64,000 nucleotides of DNA from Streptomyces sp. NBC_01296 (GTDB taxonomy: Bacteria; Actinomycetota; Actinomycetes; Streptomycetales; Streptomycetaceae), in assembly GCF_035984415.1 (NCBI RefSeq), contig NZ_CP130720.1, forward strand, positions 1,860,001 through 1,924,000, in the 5' to 3' direction. Under the pieces are notes generated by a model. The model saw nothing but the letters and a program-made list of their open reading frames with translations, was not told the origin of the DNA and searched no databases. Every line of letters starts with the position of its first letter. Position 1 is the stretch's first letter. Shown in pieces: positions 22,398 through 31,463 of the stretch. The position numbers and the translations under genes were made by a program.

Positions 22398-23581
22398 ACG
22401 GCCAGGACTACTACATACCGGCAGCCGCCCTGGCGGTCTCACTCGCCTTCAAGCTGCCGGCACTACGGAACAACTGGCGCGACCCGCTCCTGCGGTCGGT
22501 CTGCGCCCTGCTGATCCTGGCCGGATCGGTGTTCACCTTCGCCGCTCCGCCCACCATCGAGGCGGTCAACCGCTGGACCGGTGTCACCAACTTCTCCGCA
22601 CCGCTCGTTTACTGCCTGATCACCCTGTTCAGTGCCGCCTGCCTGGTACTGATCGTGAACTGGCGCGGCGGCCCTCCCGAAGCGACCCGGCGCATCTCGC
22701 GCCGCTGGATCCTCGGATACGCCGCGGTCGTCGTGGTGCTGGTCGTGCTCTTCCTGCTCGGCGAGACCCCGGTCGAGCGGCTGCGCGACTTCGACACCTA
22801 CTACGCCAACACCCCGTACATCCAGCAGATGATCGCCCTCTACCTGACGGCGCACCTGGTGGCGGCCGTCGTGATGGTGGCCATGTGCTGGCGCTGGTCC
22901 CTCCAGGTGCACGGCTGGCTGCGGATCGGCCTGATGATCATCGTCTCGGGCTACATCTTCAACCTCAGCTACGACGCCACCAAGATCTCCGCGGTCGTCG
23001 CCCGCTGGGCCGGCCACGACCTCGACGGCCTGAGCACCTTCATCGCCCCGCCGCTCGCCTCCATCGGCGCCCTGATCAGCGCGATCGGCTTCGTACTGCC
23101 CCTGCTGTGCCAGCGGCTGTCCGACAGCTGGCAGACCTGGACGACGTACCGGCGGCTCGGCGCGCTGTGGAACGAGGTGCAGATCGGCGCCCCCAGCGGC
23201 ACGCCCTGCGTGCAGATGTCCTGGTGGGCCCCGGCCGAACTGCGGGTGATCCAGCGCGAGTCGGACATCCACGACGGATTCCTGCACCTCGGCCCGTACT
23301 TCGACCTGGGCCGCCGCGAGGAGGCGTACACGCGGGCCCTCGCGGGCGGGGCGGAGGAGGAGACGGCGCGCGCGGTCGCCGACGCGGCGATGGTCGCGGC
23401 CGCCGTCCGGGCCCGCTCGGCGGACCCGGAGGGTGCGGTCATCGGGGCCAGCGAGGAGAGCGTCCTCGACACCTTGGGCAGCGCGCGCGACCTCGTACGG
23501 ATCTCCCACGCGCTGCGGCATTCGCCGGTGGTGGCGGCCGTACGCCGGCAGGTCGCGCTGACGGGGAGCGGACCGGCCTGA
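22394..23581 (+). CDS. MAB_1171c-like seven-TM protein of module copy 1
   Basis: A 395-residue membrane protein. Seven hydrophobic segments occur at about 6-22, 32-52, 65-88, 105-123, 147-167, 173-195 and 215-238, followed by a soluble tail of about 150 residues. Signature stretches are AAPPTIEAVNRWTGV, NFSAPLVY, ERLRDFDTYYANTP and DLDGLSTFIAPP, all nearly identical in the protein at 55442. This is the family annotated as MAB_1171c putative transporter; transport has to my knowledge not been shown, and the seven-TM-plus-tail layout could equally be a receptor. Translation is coupled to the peptidase gene by TTGA overlap. Confidence 0.87.
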   Translation: MNGQDYYIPAAALAVSLAFKLPALRNNWRDPLLRSVCALLILAGSVFTFAAPPTIEAVNRWTGVTNFSAPLVYCLITLFSAACLVLIVNWRGGPPEATRRISRRWILGYAAVVVVLVVLFLLGETPVERLRDFDTYYANTPYIQQMIALYLTAHLVAAVVMVAMCWRWSLQVHGWLRIGLMIIVSGYIFNLSYDATKISAVVARWAGHDLDGLSTFIAPPLASIGALISAIGFVLPLLCQRLSDSWQTWTTYRRLGALWNEVQIGAPSGTPCVQMSWWAPAELRVIQRESDIHDGFLHLGPYFDLGRREEAYTRALAGGAEEETARAVADAAMVAAAVRARSADPEGAVIGASEESVLDTLGSARDLVRISHALRHSPVVAAVRRQVALTGSGPA

Positions 23582-23618
23582 GCCGGCCCGCCGGTACCGC
23601 TCCCGCGGCCGCAGGGGA

Positions 23619-24401
23619 TCAGCGTTCGGCGGCCGCGGCCAGCGCCACCTTCGGGAACAGGTCCTGGAACGGACCCGCGGAATCGATTCCGTCCCGGCCG
23701 TAGGGTGCGTCGAAGCTCCACACCATGAACAGCAGGAACACGATCAGCGCGCTGAACAGACCCGCCAGCAGCAGCTCCCGCCCGGACCGGCGGATCTGCA
23801 GGGTGAAGATCAGCCCCACCGTGACCAGCCCGCCGACCAGCAGCCCGAACCACACCACGCCCGGCAGGGTCGACTCGTCGGCCTGCACGCGCGAGTGCCG
23901 GGCGTCGTCGGCGGCCGCGATGTGGTCCAGCAGCGGCTGGTAGGCCTGCGCCTGCAGCTCGCTCGCCGGGCTCTGGTGGGTGACGTCGCTGCGCAGCTTG
24001 CCGAGCAGCTCGGCGCCCTGGGGCGAGGCGCCCTGGCCCGAGGTCAGCAGCGGCCAGTCCACGGCGACGGTGTGGGAGACGTACGCGTCGACCTCGCCGC
24101 GGATCCGGTCGCGGACGGGGGTCGGGTAGACGTCGGCGCGCTGGGTGACCTCGTACAGCGACTGGGCCTCGCGGCGCACGCTGTCCTCGGCGGCGCCACG
24201 CGCCTCCCAGACGCCGGCGATGGCCAGGCCGAGCACGATCGCGTAGACCACGCCCACCATCATCGTCATGTACTCGATGACGTCGGGGGTTTCGCTGGTG
24301 TCCTCGTCCTCCGCGACCCGGCGGTGCCGGAGCGCGGTACAGGCGAGGACGAGGGCGCAGACGAGCGCCATGGCGACGGCCAGGACCAGCCATTCGGACA
24401 C
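23619..24401 (-). CDS. DUF4239-like membrane protein
   Basis: A 260-residue protein with two N-terminal TM segments (about 4-24 and 45-65), a central helical soluble region and two C-terminal TM segments (about 182-203 and 213-232). The YMTMMVGVVYAIVLGLAIAG and ESTLPGVVWFGLLVGG stretches fit the bestrophin-like DUF4239 family. No functional motif is visible. It converges on the module copy 1 operon and probably shares no function with it. The next gene on the same strand starts upstream at 25037. Confidence 0.82.
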   Translation of the reverse strand: MSEWLVLAVAMALVCALVLACTALRHRRVAEDEDTSETPDVIEYMTMMVGVVYAIVLGLAIAGVWEARGAAEDSVRREAQSLYEVTQRADVYPTPVRDRIRGEVDAYVSHTVAVDWPLLTSGQGASPQGAELLGKLRSDVTHQSPASELQAQAYQPLLDHIAAADDARHSRVQADESTLPGVVWFGLLVGGLVTVGLIFTLQIRRSGRELLLAGLFSALIVFLLFMVWSFDAPYGRDGIDSAGPFQDLFPKVALAAAAER

Positions 24402-24449
24402 GAGGGTTCTCCCGTTGGTGGATCGGTGGGTGGGTGCGGGGCGGCCGCG

Positions 24450-25037
24450 TCAGCCGCGGCTCTTGGAACGCGGCCGCAGCGCGGCGGCGGCGAGCACGGC
24501 CGGGGTGGTGACGACGACCATGAGCATCACGGTGGACATACCGCCCGGGCCGCGCCGCTCCAGGGCGATCGAGTGGTGCGGACGCACGTGGAAGGCGCGC
24601 ACGGGCGCGGCCACGGCTGCGGGCCGGGGCGGGGCCGGTGCTTCGGCCGGCGCCGGCTCCGCCACCTCCTCGGGACCCGGCGCGGGCGGCGCGGGCTCCG
24701 GCTCCGCGGCCCTTGCCTTCGCCGTAGGCCGGGGCGGCTCCGGCGGTGCGGGGGCGGCGACGGCCGGCGCGGGGCGCCGCCCCGGGTGGTGCACGGTCGG
24801 CCGCTCGGCGCCGGGCAGCACGGCCCGTACCGGAGGCCGGACCGCAGGGGGTGTGGCGGCGGGGGGCGTGACGGCGGGCGGCCGCGGCTGCCCGGTCGGC
24901 ACGCACACGTCGAGCCGGGCCCCGTGGCCGTGGCCGGGGAAGGGCCCCGGGCCGTCGTCCGCGACCGCCACATGGCCCTGCAGCGGGCAGAGCGCCGCCA
25001 CCAGGCCTGCTCCGGCGAAGTACTGCCAAGCGGTCAC
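24450..25037 (-). CDS. Pro/Ala-rich membrane-anchored protein
   Basis: A 195-residue protein of low complexity. It has a short hydrophobic N-terminus (AWQYFAGAGLVAALCPL), a long Pro/Ala region with many PP and PAP runs (about 50-140), and a C-terminal TM segment (about 165-185, MSTVMLMVVVTTPAVLAAAA) followed by a basic tail. The start is the GTG at 25037 with GGGAGG eight bases upstream. No family is recognised. The Pro-rich part could span the cell wall. It lies 48 bp upstream of the DUF4239-like gene. Confidence 0.6.
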   Translation of the reverse strand: MTAWQYFAGAGLVAALCPLQGHVAVADDGPGPFPGHGHGARLDVCVPTGQPRPPAVTPPAATPPAVRPPVRAVLPGAERPTVHHPGRRPAPAVAAPAPPEPPRPTAKARAAEPEPAPPAPGPEEVAEPAPAEAPAPPRPAAVAAPVRAFHVRPHHSIALERRGPGGMSTVMLMVVVTTPAVLAAAALRPRSKSRG

Positions 25038-25207
25038 CGCGCGTCCTCCCGTTCCGCCGGCCGCCCCCGGCGGTAGCGGGGGGACGGTTGTGAGGGTTTC
25101 GGCTGAAGAAACGATCACGGGAGCGCTTCGATACGCTGCAGACGCGTCAAGATCCCCGACGGAGGGGCTACTTCAAGCCATCGGCGGCAGCAGGGCGGGC
25201 GGCGGCC

Positions 25208-25627
25208 CTAGCCAAGAGAGAACGCGGGGCCGGTGACCATGAGCCCGAGGTCGTGGCCGGCGTAGGCGAAGAACGCGAACAGGACCAGGGCCGCGCCGCC
25301 GAGCGACACGTCCTTGAAGAACTGGGACTGCTCCATCATCTTGGCCTGCGGGTCCTTCTCGGCCCAGAAGCCGTGCATCAGGACGGCGACGGAGAAGGAG
25401 AACGCGGCCAGCAGCAGCGCCCCGATGTCGGCCCACAGGCCGACGCCCACGCTCACGGCGCCGACGAGCATGACCAGCCCGCTGGCGACGGTGGCGGGGA
25501 CGGCGAGGGGCAGTCCGCGGGATGCCGCGTATCCGGCCATCGCCTTGGTCTGGGTCAGGTGGTTCACCCCGGAAGCGGCGAAGAGGCCGATGAACAGCAG
25601 ACGGCCGATGAGCACCAGCACATCCAT
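25208..25627 (-). CDS. DoxX-family membrane protein
   Basis: A 139-residue protein with four TM segments: VLIGRLLFIGLFAASGVNHL (around 3-22), LVMLVGAVSVGVGLW, IGALLLAAFSFSVAVLMHG and AALVLFAFFAYAG. The FxxSGxxHL opening and small size are those of DoxX/DoxD-like proteins, linked to quinone or thiosulfate oxidation and oxidative stress. GGAGG lies six bases upstream of the ATG at 25627; the frame extends to 25717 without a better start. It is monocistronic. Confidence 0.85.
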   Translation of the reverse strand: MDVLVLIGRLLFIGLFAASGVNHLTQTKAMAGYAASRGLPLAVPATVASGLVMLVGAVSVGVGLWADIGALLLAAFSFSVAVLMHGFWAEKDPQAKMMEQSQFFKDVSLGGAALVLFAFFAYAGHDLGLMVTGPAFSLG

Positions 25628-25750
25628 GATGACCTCCGTAGAGCACCAGGTTGTCCTTTTTGCGGCTCGTGCTCTCATAAAGACCATTAACCTGCCCGGC
25701 CTATTCCGCCACTGCACCCGGCGTCCCCCGGCGGGCAGGGGGTACGGCGA

Positions 25751-25780
25751 AGGGGCGCGACCCCGGAAGGTCGCGCCCCT
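25751..25780 (-). terminator. Terminator of metG
   Basis: A perfect 12-bp stem AGGGGCGCGACC / GGTCGCGCCCCT with a 6-nt loop, 18 bp after the metG stop on the minus strand. Confidence 0.8.
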
Positions 25781-25798
25781 CGGCTCGGACGGAGGAGG

Positions 25799-27514
25799 TC
25801 AGCCGGCCTCGGTGCCGCCGAAGCGCTCGCGGTAGGACTCGAGGTCCTCCTCGGTGATCCGCGCGAAGAGCACCGGCGGCACGGTGAACGGCGTGCCCGC
25901 CGCAACCGCGTCCAGCGACCTGGCCTGCTCCGGGGTGATCCACGTCGCCGTGTCGTCGGCGAGCGCGAAAGCGGAGCGCATGACGCGCGCCGAGGCGGGG
26001 ATGAACGGCTCCGAGACCACCGAGTAGAGGTGGATCAGGTTCATCGCGGTGCGCAGCGTGAGGGCCGCGCCGTCCAGGTCGGTCTTGACCTCCTGCCAGG
26101 GGGCCTTCTCGTCGAGGTACGCGTTGCCGGCGGACCACAGCGCGCGCAGCGCGGCCGCGGCCTTGCGGTACTGGAGGGACTCCATGTGGCCCTCGTACTC
26201 GGCCAGCAGCTCGGCGATCTGCTCGCCCAGCTTGGCCTCGACCTCGCCGGCCGGGCTGCCGGCCGGGACCTCGTCGCCGAACTTCTTGCGGGAGAAGGTC
26301 AGCACGCGGTTGACGAAGTTGCCGAGGGTGCCTCCGAGGTCCTTGTTGACCGTGGCCGCGAAGTGCTCCCACGTGAAGGACGAGTCGTCGGACTCGGGCG
26401 CGTTGGCGATGAGGAAGTAGCGCCAGAAGTCGGCCGGGAGGGTCTCCAGCGCCTGGTCGGTGAAGACGCCGCGCTTCTGCGAGGTGGAGAACTTGCCGCC
26501 GTAGTACGTCAGCCAGTTGAAGGCCTTGACGTAGTCGACCTTCTTCCAGGGCTCGCGGGTGCCGATCTCGGTGGCGGGGAACATCACCGTGTGGAACGGG
26601 ACGTTGTCCTTGGCCATGAACTGCGTGTAGCGCACGTCCTCGGCCTCGTACCACCAGGACTTGTAGTCGCGGGTGGCCGGGTCGGCGTCCGCCCACTCCT
26701 TGGTGGAGGCGATGTACTCGATCGGGGCGTCGAACCAGACGTAGAAGACCTTGCCGTCGGCGGCCAGTTCGGGCCACGTGTCGGCCGGGACCGGGACGCC
26801 CCAGTCGAGGTCGCGGGTGATCGCGCGGTCGTGCAGGCCCTCGGTCAGCCACTTGCGGGCGATGGAGGACGCCAGCTGCGGCCACTCCTCCTCGTGCTCC
26901 GCGACCCAGGCCTCGACCTCGTGCTGGAGCTTGGACTGGAGGAGGAAGAGGTGCTTGGTCTCGCGGACCTCGAGCTCGGTGGAGCCGGAGATGGCCGAGC
27001 GGGGCTCGATCAGGTCCGTGGGGTCCAGGACGCGGGTGCAGTTCTCGCACTGGTCGCCGCGGGCCTTGTCGTAGCCGCAGTGCGGGCAGGTGCCCTCGAC
27101 GTAGCGGTCCGGCAGGAAGCGGCCGTCGACCGGCGAGTAGACCTGCCGGATCGCGCGCTCCTCGATGAAGCCGTTCTCCTGCAGCCGGCGGGCGAAGTGC
27201 TGGGTGATCTCGGCGTTCTGCTGCGAGGAGCTGCGGCCGAAGTAGTCGAAGGACAGCTCGAAGCCGTCGTAGACCGCCTTCTGGGCGTCGTGCGCCTGCG
27301 CACAGAATTCGGCGACCGAGACGCCGGCCTCCTTGGCGGCGAGCTCGGCGGGGGTGCCGTGCTCGTCGGTGGCGCAGATGTACAGGACGTCATGGCCGCG
27401 CTGGCGGAGGTACCGGGAGTACACATCCGCCGGAAGCATCGACCCGACCATGTTGCCCAGGTGCTTGATCCCGTTGATGTAGGGAAGCGCGCTGGTGATC
27501 AGGTGTCGAGCCAT
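25799..27514 (-). CDS. metG: Methionyl-tRNA synthetase
   Basis: A 571-residue class I aminoacyl-tRNA synthetase that charges tRNA-Met. The HIGH-type motif is [14 protein letters not shown] near the N-terminus, the zinc knuckle is [17 protein letters not shown] (about residues 138-154), and the KMSKS equivalent is KFSTSQKRG (about 343). The C-terminal anticodon-binding helices follow, with no C-terminal EMAP-like extension. The start [12 protein letters not shown] at 27514 is chosen over an ATG five codons earlier, which lacks a ribosome binding site. A terminator-like hairpin lies 123-156 bp upstream on the same strand, although no gene precedes it. Confidence 0.93.
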   Translation of the reverse strand: MARHLITSALPYINGIKHLGNMVGSMLPADVYSRYLRQRGHDVLYICATDEHGTPAELAAKEAGVSVAEFCAQAHDAQKAVYDGFELSFDYFGRSSSQQNAEITQHFARRLQENGFIEERAIRQVYSPVDGRFLPDRYVEGTCPHCGYDKARGDQCENCTRVLDPTDLIEPRSAISGSTELEVRETKHLFLLQSKLQHEVEAWVAEHEEEWPQLASSIARKWLTEGLHDRAITRDLDWGVPVPADTWPELAADGKVFYVWFDAPIEYIASTKEWADADPATRDYKSWWYEAEDVRYTQFMAKDNVPFHTVMFPATEIGTREPWKKVDYVKAFNWLTYYGGKFSTSQKRGVFTDQALETLPADFWRYFLIANAPESDDSSFTWEHFAATVNKDLGGTLGNFVNRVLTFSRKKFGDEVPAGSPAGEVEAKLGEQIAELLAEYEGHMESLQYRKAAAALRALWSAGNAYLDEKAPWQEVKTDLDGAALTLRTAMNLIHLYSVVSEPFIPASARVMRSAFALADDTATWITPEQARSLDAVAAGTPFTVPPVLFARITEEDLESYRERFGGTEAG

Positions 27515-27961
27515 CCTCGGATGCTCCATTTCATCTATGCGGTGACAACGTGCCGTGACGGATTGTGATGCGGTTCATCGTATCGAACCGCCGAAAGGCC
27601 ACGTGCCGCATTTTTCGGGGTGGACGTAACGCAAAAGCGAGGGAAGTGACCTCTCCGTCACGGCCCTCGCAGTGCGCCCATGCTACAGCCGGTCCGGATC
27701 ACCGCGGACCGGTGTCCGGGGTGCGGCCGGGCGGGCCCGCCGCGGCGATCGTCCTGGCTGGTCACACGGCGTACGCCGGTGCATGGCGGGTCGGCTTGGC
27801 ACCGGCATATGCGTACGCGCGGACTGGGCCCGCGCGCGGTCGAAGTCGGTCACTCGCCGATCATCACCGAACGTAATCTCTCGACGTCTCTCTTCTGCGC
27901 CCCCCGGGTGCGCCCGCACTGCCAGGCTGTCCGCGCACAGGGGACGAGGTGAGGTGGAACG
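27515..27961. other. Divergent intergenic region with hairpin (metG / sigma factor)
   Basis: About 450 bp without a gene. The hairpin at 27637-27670 stands out. A further inverted pair CGGTCCG...CGGACCG lies at about 27689-27711. I see no T-box or other riboswitch core on the minus strand. The GTG of the sigma-factor gene is preceded by GAGGTGAGG. Confidence 0.6.
27637..27670 (-). terminator. Terminator-like hairpin in the metG leader region
   Basis: On the minus strand, GCGAGGG ... CCCTCGC forms a 7-bp outer stem. After 2-base internal loops an inner GTGAC/GTCAC stem closes a 6-nt loop, and TTTTGCG follows. It lies 123-156 bp upstream of the metG ATG. Since no minus-strand gene precedes it, it is a candidate attenuator or the end of a small RNA. 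Confidence 0.5.
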
Positions 27962-28555
27962 GTGAGCGATGGCGGACCAGAGGAGTCCGGTGGGGCCGTG
28001 GGACTGCCCAGCCGACGGCGGCGGCCGACGCCCATGAGTCAGTGGGACCCGCCGGCACGCCTGTCGTACTGGGCCTTCCACGCCAACCGGAGGCCCTCGT
28101 ACATGCGTTTCGCGTACCTGCAGCTGGGCTCCGACACGGCTGCCGAGGACGCGGTGGACGCCACCTTCGACTCGATCATGAACGAGTGGTTACGCATGCT
28201 CCACATGGACCGGCTCGACGCGTACGCCTGGACCATCCTCAAGCAACGGCTGGTCGACCGGCAGCAGCGGCGCAGCACCTGGCCCGAACCGATGGACATC
28301 AGCGCCTTCGAGGCCGCCCTCAAGGAGGCCCACGCCGACCAGTACGAGGTGCTGACCGACACCATCCGCTTCTACTCCGCCGTGTCCCGGCTCGCCGAGC
28401 GCCAGCGCGACGCCGTGCTGCTGCGCTACGGGCTCCAGTGCACCCCCGGCGAGGCCGCCTCCGTGATGGGCGTCGACGAGGCCACCGTCCGCTCGCAGCT
28501 CGGCCAGGCCCACCGGCGGCTCGCCCGCATGCTCGACACCTCCGCCGAATCATGA
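27962..28555 (+). CDS. ECF-like RNA polymerase sigma factor
   Basis: A 197-residue sigma-70-family protein. Region 2 is about 45-105 (YMRFAYLQLGSDTAAEDAVD, then LDAYAWTILKQRLVDRQ) and region 4 is about 137-190 (VSRLAERQRDAVLLRYGL, ASVMGVDEATVRSQLGQAHRRLARML). Region 3 is absent, as in ECF sigmas. The GTG start has GAGGTGAGG about eight bases upstream. The stop overlaps the next gene (ATGA), so it is made together with the IclR-like protein, which may be its modulator. No typical anti-sigma factor is adjacent. Confidence 0.85.
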   Translation: MSDGGPEESGGAVGLPSRRRRPTPMSQWDPPARLSYWAFHANRRPSYMRFAYLQLGSDTAAEDAVDATFDSIMNEWLRMLHMDRLDAYAWTILKQRLVDRQQRRSTWPEPMDISAFEAALKEAHADQYEVLTDTIRFYSAVSRLAERQRDAVLLRYGLQCTPGEAASVMGVDEATVRSQLGQAHRRLARMLDTSAES

Positions 28556-30420
28556 GGCGGCGCGAGGGCAAGGAGGAGCGCGGCGGCGACGCCACCCGCC
28601 GCTCCCTGGCCGAGTTCCTGACCCGGGCCGGCGTCCGCGACCGGTACCCGCACTACGACCTGGGCGCGGCCGAGGCGCGGCTGCTGCGCGCCGCCCGGGG
28701 GCAGGCCGCCGCGGCGCCCTCCCGGCGCCGGGCGTACGGGTGGAGCGACCCGGCGCGGGACTGCCCGCTCGACTCCGAACAGGCGCGGCGCGACCTGAAG
28801 GCCGTCTGCCTGGCCTCCGTGTGCACCCCGAAGGCCGAGGCGCAGCTGACCGCCTTCGTCGACAGCGGGCACACGGATCTGGCGGGGGCGGTCGTCTTCG
28901 GCTGCCTGCTGCACCTGGCCGGGCTGCGCGAAGGGGCCCGCTTCTGGTGGCAGTTCGCCGCCGGTTCCGGGCGCGCGCGGACCGCGCCGGCCGCGTACTG
29001 CCTCTTCCTCGACCACTCCCGGCGCGGGGAGCACCACGACGCCCGGATCTGGGCGCGCGAGCTGGGCCGGCGCGGCTTCCGGCCGAGCGGCCGGCGGGAC
29101 CTGCGCGAGGTGCGGCTGTGCGCGCAGGCGACGGTCCTGCGCTACGTCGACCAGCGCGACGATCCCGATCTGGGCCCGGTGCCGCTGCCGAGGCCGGGAC
29201 TGCCCTCGGCGCTGGACGCGTTCCGGCCGGCGCCCCCGGTGGTGGCGCAGTCCCCGGAGGGGACCCGGCTGGGCGCGGGGCCGCTGCGGCATCCCGCGCT
29301 GGCGTCGGCGGCGCGCGACGGCCGCGTCCGGGCCGGGACGAGCGAGGCCCTGGCCCACGCGCGGCGCGCGCTGGCCGTCGTACGGGTCCTCGAGAAGCAT
29401 CCGCTGGGGGTACGGGCCGGCCAGCTGGGGCGGGAGGCCGGTCTGGCGGAGGCGGAGCTGTGGCCGCTGCTGGCGATGCTGTGCGAGGAGGAGTACGCGT
29501 ACCGGCCGGGCGCGGGCGTGTACGCGCGCGGGCCCGCCCTCGACCGGCTCGGCGCCCCCGGCGGCAGCGGGCTGGCGGGCCAGCTCCAGCGCACCCTGGC
29601 CCTGGCCCGGGACAGTGCGGGCGCCGCGGTGTACCTGAGCCGGTATGCCGAGGGGGAGGTCAGGATCACGCAGATGGCCGACGGGCCGGGGGCGCCGCCG
29701 GTGCAGGAGTGGGTGGACTTCAAGGCCGCGGCGCACGCCAGCGCCGTCGGCAAGTGCCTGCTGACCCAGCTCGACCACGACCGCCGCCTCGACCATGTCG
29801 CCCGGTACCGGCCGGCCCGGTTCACCCCGCAGACGATCACCGACAGCCGGGTGCTGTTCAGCGCCCTCGACGCGTTGGCCCCGGGCGCCCCGGTCTTCGA
29901 CCTGCGCGAGTACTCCCCGGGTGTGGTGTGCTCGGCGGTCCCGATCGCGACCGGCGACGCCGCCGGAAGCCTCGCGCTGTCGCTGCCCGCGAACCGTGCC
30001 CACCGGCTGCCCGAGGCCACGGAGGCCCTGCGCCGCAAGGCCGTCCCGGTGCTCCTGGCACTGCTCCTGTCGGGTGCGATCCCCCCGGACGCGCCGGCCG
30101 CCCCGGCTGCCGCACAGGCCCCGGACGCCGGGGAGGCCCCGACGACCGCTCCCCTCCCCCGTCCGTCGTACGTCACTCCGGAGATCCTGCGCCACCTGCG
30201 CAGCCTCTTCCGCACCCCGCTGACCCGGGCCACGCCGTCCCCGGCCGGTCCCCACCTGGTCAGTGACACCGCGGCGGAGGCTGCGTACTTCTTCGACCCC
30301 CTCCCGGAATCCGGCCCGCCCCGCCTGGCCCTCCCGCTCACCTTCGCCCCCCTCACCTTCGCCCCCCTCACCCCAGGCAGCCTCCCCCCGTCCGAGGGCC
30401 TCCTGATCCTGGGCACCTGA
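28552..30420 (+). CDS. Large IclR-like regulator paired with the sigma factor
   Basis: A 622-residue protein. The N-terminal third (about 1-220) is helical with an Arg-rich opening and looks like a repeat-type scaffold (DSGHTDLAGAVVFGCLLHLAG, FLDHSRRGEHHDARIWAREL). Residues about 260-330 form a winged helix (ALAVVRVLEKHPLGVRAGQL, AELWPLLAMLCEEEYAYR). Residues about 345-510 resemble the IclR effector domain (YLSRYAEGEVRITQMAD, AAHASAVGKCLLTQL, YSPGVVCSAVPIATGD). The C-terminus is Pro-rich with a tandem LTFAPLTFAPLT. IclR proteins are normally about 250 residues, so the N-terminal and C-terminal parts are additions. It is coupled to the sigma gene by ATGA. Confidence 0.78.
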   Translation: MRRREGKEERGGDATRRSLAEFLTRAGVRDRYPHYDLGAAEARLLRAARGQAAAAPSRRRAYGWSDPARDCPLDSEQARRDLKAVCLASVCTPKAEAQLTAFVDSGHTDLAGAVVFGCLLHLAGLREGARFWWQFAAGSGRARTAPAAYCLFLDHSRRGEHHDARIWARELGRRGFRPSGRRDLREVRLCAQATVLRYVDQRDDPDLGPVPLPRPGLPSALDAFRPAPPVVAQSPEGTRLGAGPLRHPALASAARDGRVRAGTSEALAHARRALAVVRVLEKHPLGVRAGQLGREAGLAEAELWPLLAMLCEEEYAYRPGAGVYARGPALDRLGAPGGSGLAGQLQRTLALARDSAGAAVYLSRYAEGEVRITQMADGPGAPPVQEWVDFKAAAHASAVGKCLLTQLDHDRRLDHVARYRPARFTPQTITDSRVLFSALDALAPGAPVFDLREYSPGVVCSAVPIATGDAAGSLALSLPANRAHRLPEATEALRRKAVPVLLALLLSGAIPPDAPAAPAAAQAPDAGEAPTTAPLPRPSYVTPEILRHLRSLFRTPLTRATPSPAGPHLVSDTAAEAAYFFDPLPESGPPRLALPLTFAPLTFAPLTPGSLPPSEGLLILGT

Positions 30421-30445
30421 CCCGCCCTCACCCGCCCCGCGGGGG

Positions 30446-31297
30446 TCAGGCGGGGCGGGTGAGGCGGTCCGCGCCGGAGAGGATCGCGGCCGCGAGTGCC
30501 TCCGCGGCCGGCGAGCTCCGCCCGCCCCGCAGCAGCGCGAACTCCACCGGGCCCAGCTCCGGCAGCCCCGGCACCCTGACCAGCCCCGGCGGGATCAGCC
30601 CCCGCGTGTGCGCCATCACGCCCAGGCCTGCCCGCGCGGCCGCGACCAGCCCGCTCAGGCTGCCGCTCGTGCACGCGATCCGCCACGCCCGCCCGTCCCG
30701 CTCGAGCACCTCCAGCGCCCGGGCCCGGGTGATCCCCGGCGGCGGGAAGACGATCAGCGGCACGGGCCGGTCCGGGTCCACCCGCAGCCCCTCCGCGCCG
30801 ATCCACACCATCCGGTCCCGCCACACCAGCCGGCCCCGCTCGTCCCCCGGGCCGCGCCGCTTCGCCAGGACGAGGTCGAGCCGCCCCGCGTCCAGCCGTT
30901 CGTGCAGGGTCCCGGACAGCTCGACGGACAGCTCGAGGTCCACCTCGGGATGCTCGTGGCGGAAGCCCTCGAGGATCTCCGGGAGCCGGGTCAGCACGAA
31001 GTCCTCCGACGCCCCGAACCGCAGCCGCCCCCGCAGCCGCGTCCCCGTGAAGTAGGCCGCCGCGCGCTCGTGCGCCTCCAGGATCGTCCGGGCGAAGCCC
31101 AGCAGCGCCTCGCCGTCCTCCGTCAGCTCCACGCTGTGCGTGTCCCGGAGGAAGAGCTGCCGCCCCGTCGCCTCCTCGAGCCGCCGTACGTGCTGGCTGA
31201 CCGTGGACTGCCGGACGCCGAGCCGGCCGGCGGCCTGGGTGAAGCTGAGCGTCTGGGCGACCGTGAGGAAGGTGCGCAACTGGACGGGGTCGTACAT
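30446..31297 (-). CDS. LysR-family transcriptional regulator
   Basis: A 283-residue LysR protein. The winged HTH is at residues 1-62 (YDPVQLRTFLTVAQTLSFTQ, LGVRQSTVSQHVRRLEEATG, LFLRDTHSVELTEDGEALL) and the periplasmic-binding-like effector domain is at about 88-280. The in-frame ATG at 31297 gives the usual family opening; ATGs at 31306 and 31315 are possible. It is divergent from the BASS transporter gene across about 165 bp, the standard LysR-target arrangement, so it probably controls that transporter in response to its substrate. Confidence 0.9.
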   Translation of the reverse strand: MYDPVQLRTFLTVAQTLSFTQAAGRLGVRQSTVSQHVRRLEEATGRQLFLRDTHSVELTEDGEALLGFARTILEAHERAAAYFTGTRLRGRLRFGASEDFVLTRLPEILEGFRHEHPEVDLELSVELSGTLHERLDAGRLDLVLAKRRGPGDERGRLVWRDRMVWIGAEGLRVDPDRPVPLIVFPPPGITRARALEVLERDGRAWRIACTSGSLSGLVAAARAGLGVMAHTRGLIPPGLVRVPGLPELGPVEFALLRGGRSSPAAEALAAAILSGADRLTRPA

Positions 31298-31463
31298 GGC
31301 GGGCATGGCTCCCATGCTCCCCCACGGCCATCACGAACCGCAATGACAGTAAGTGCAGTATGCAGGTTTCCCGATCACCGGCCCGAGCGCCACGATGAGG
31401 AGGCACCCGGGGCCCGCCCCGCCCCCGCCCCGCCACCACCACGACAGCAAGAGAGCCCCGTAC

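Noticed and set aside
27515..27961. T-box riboswitch upstream of metG
   Set aside because: No antiterminator core (GGTGG-N-ACCGCG type) is present on the minus strand, so only a hairpin is reported.
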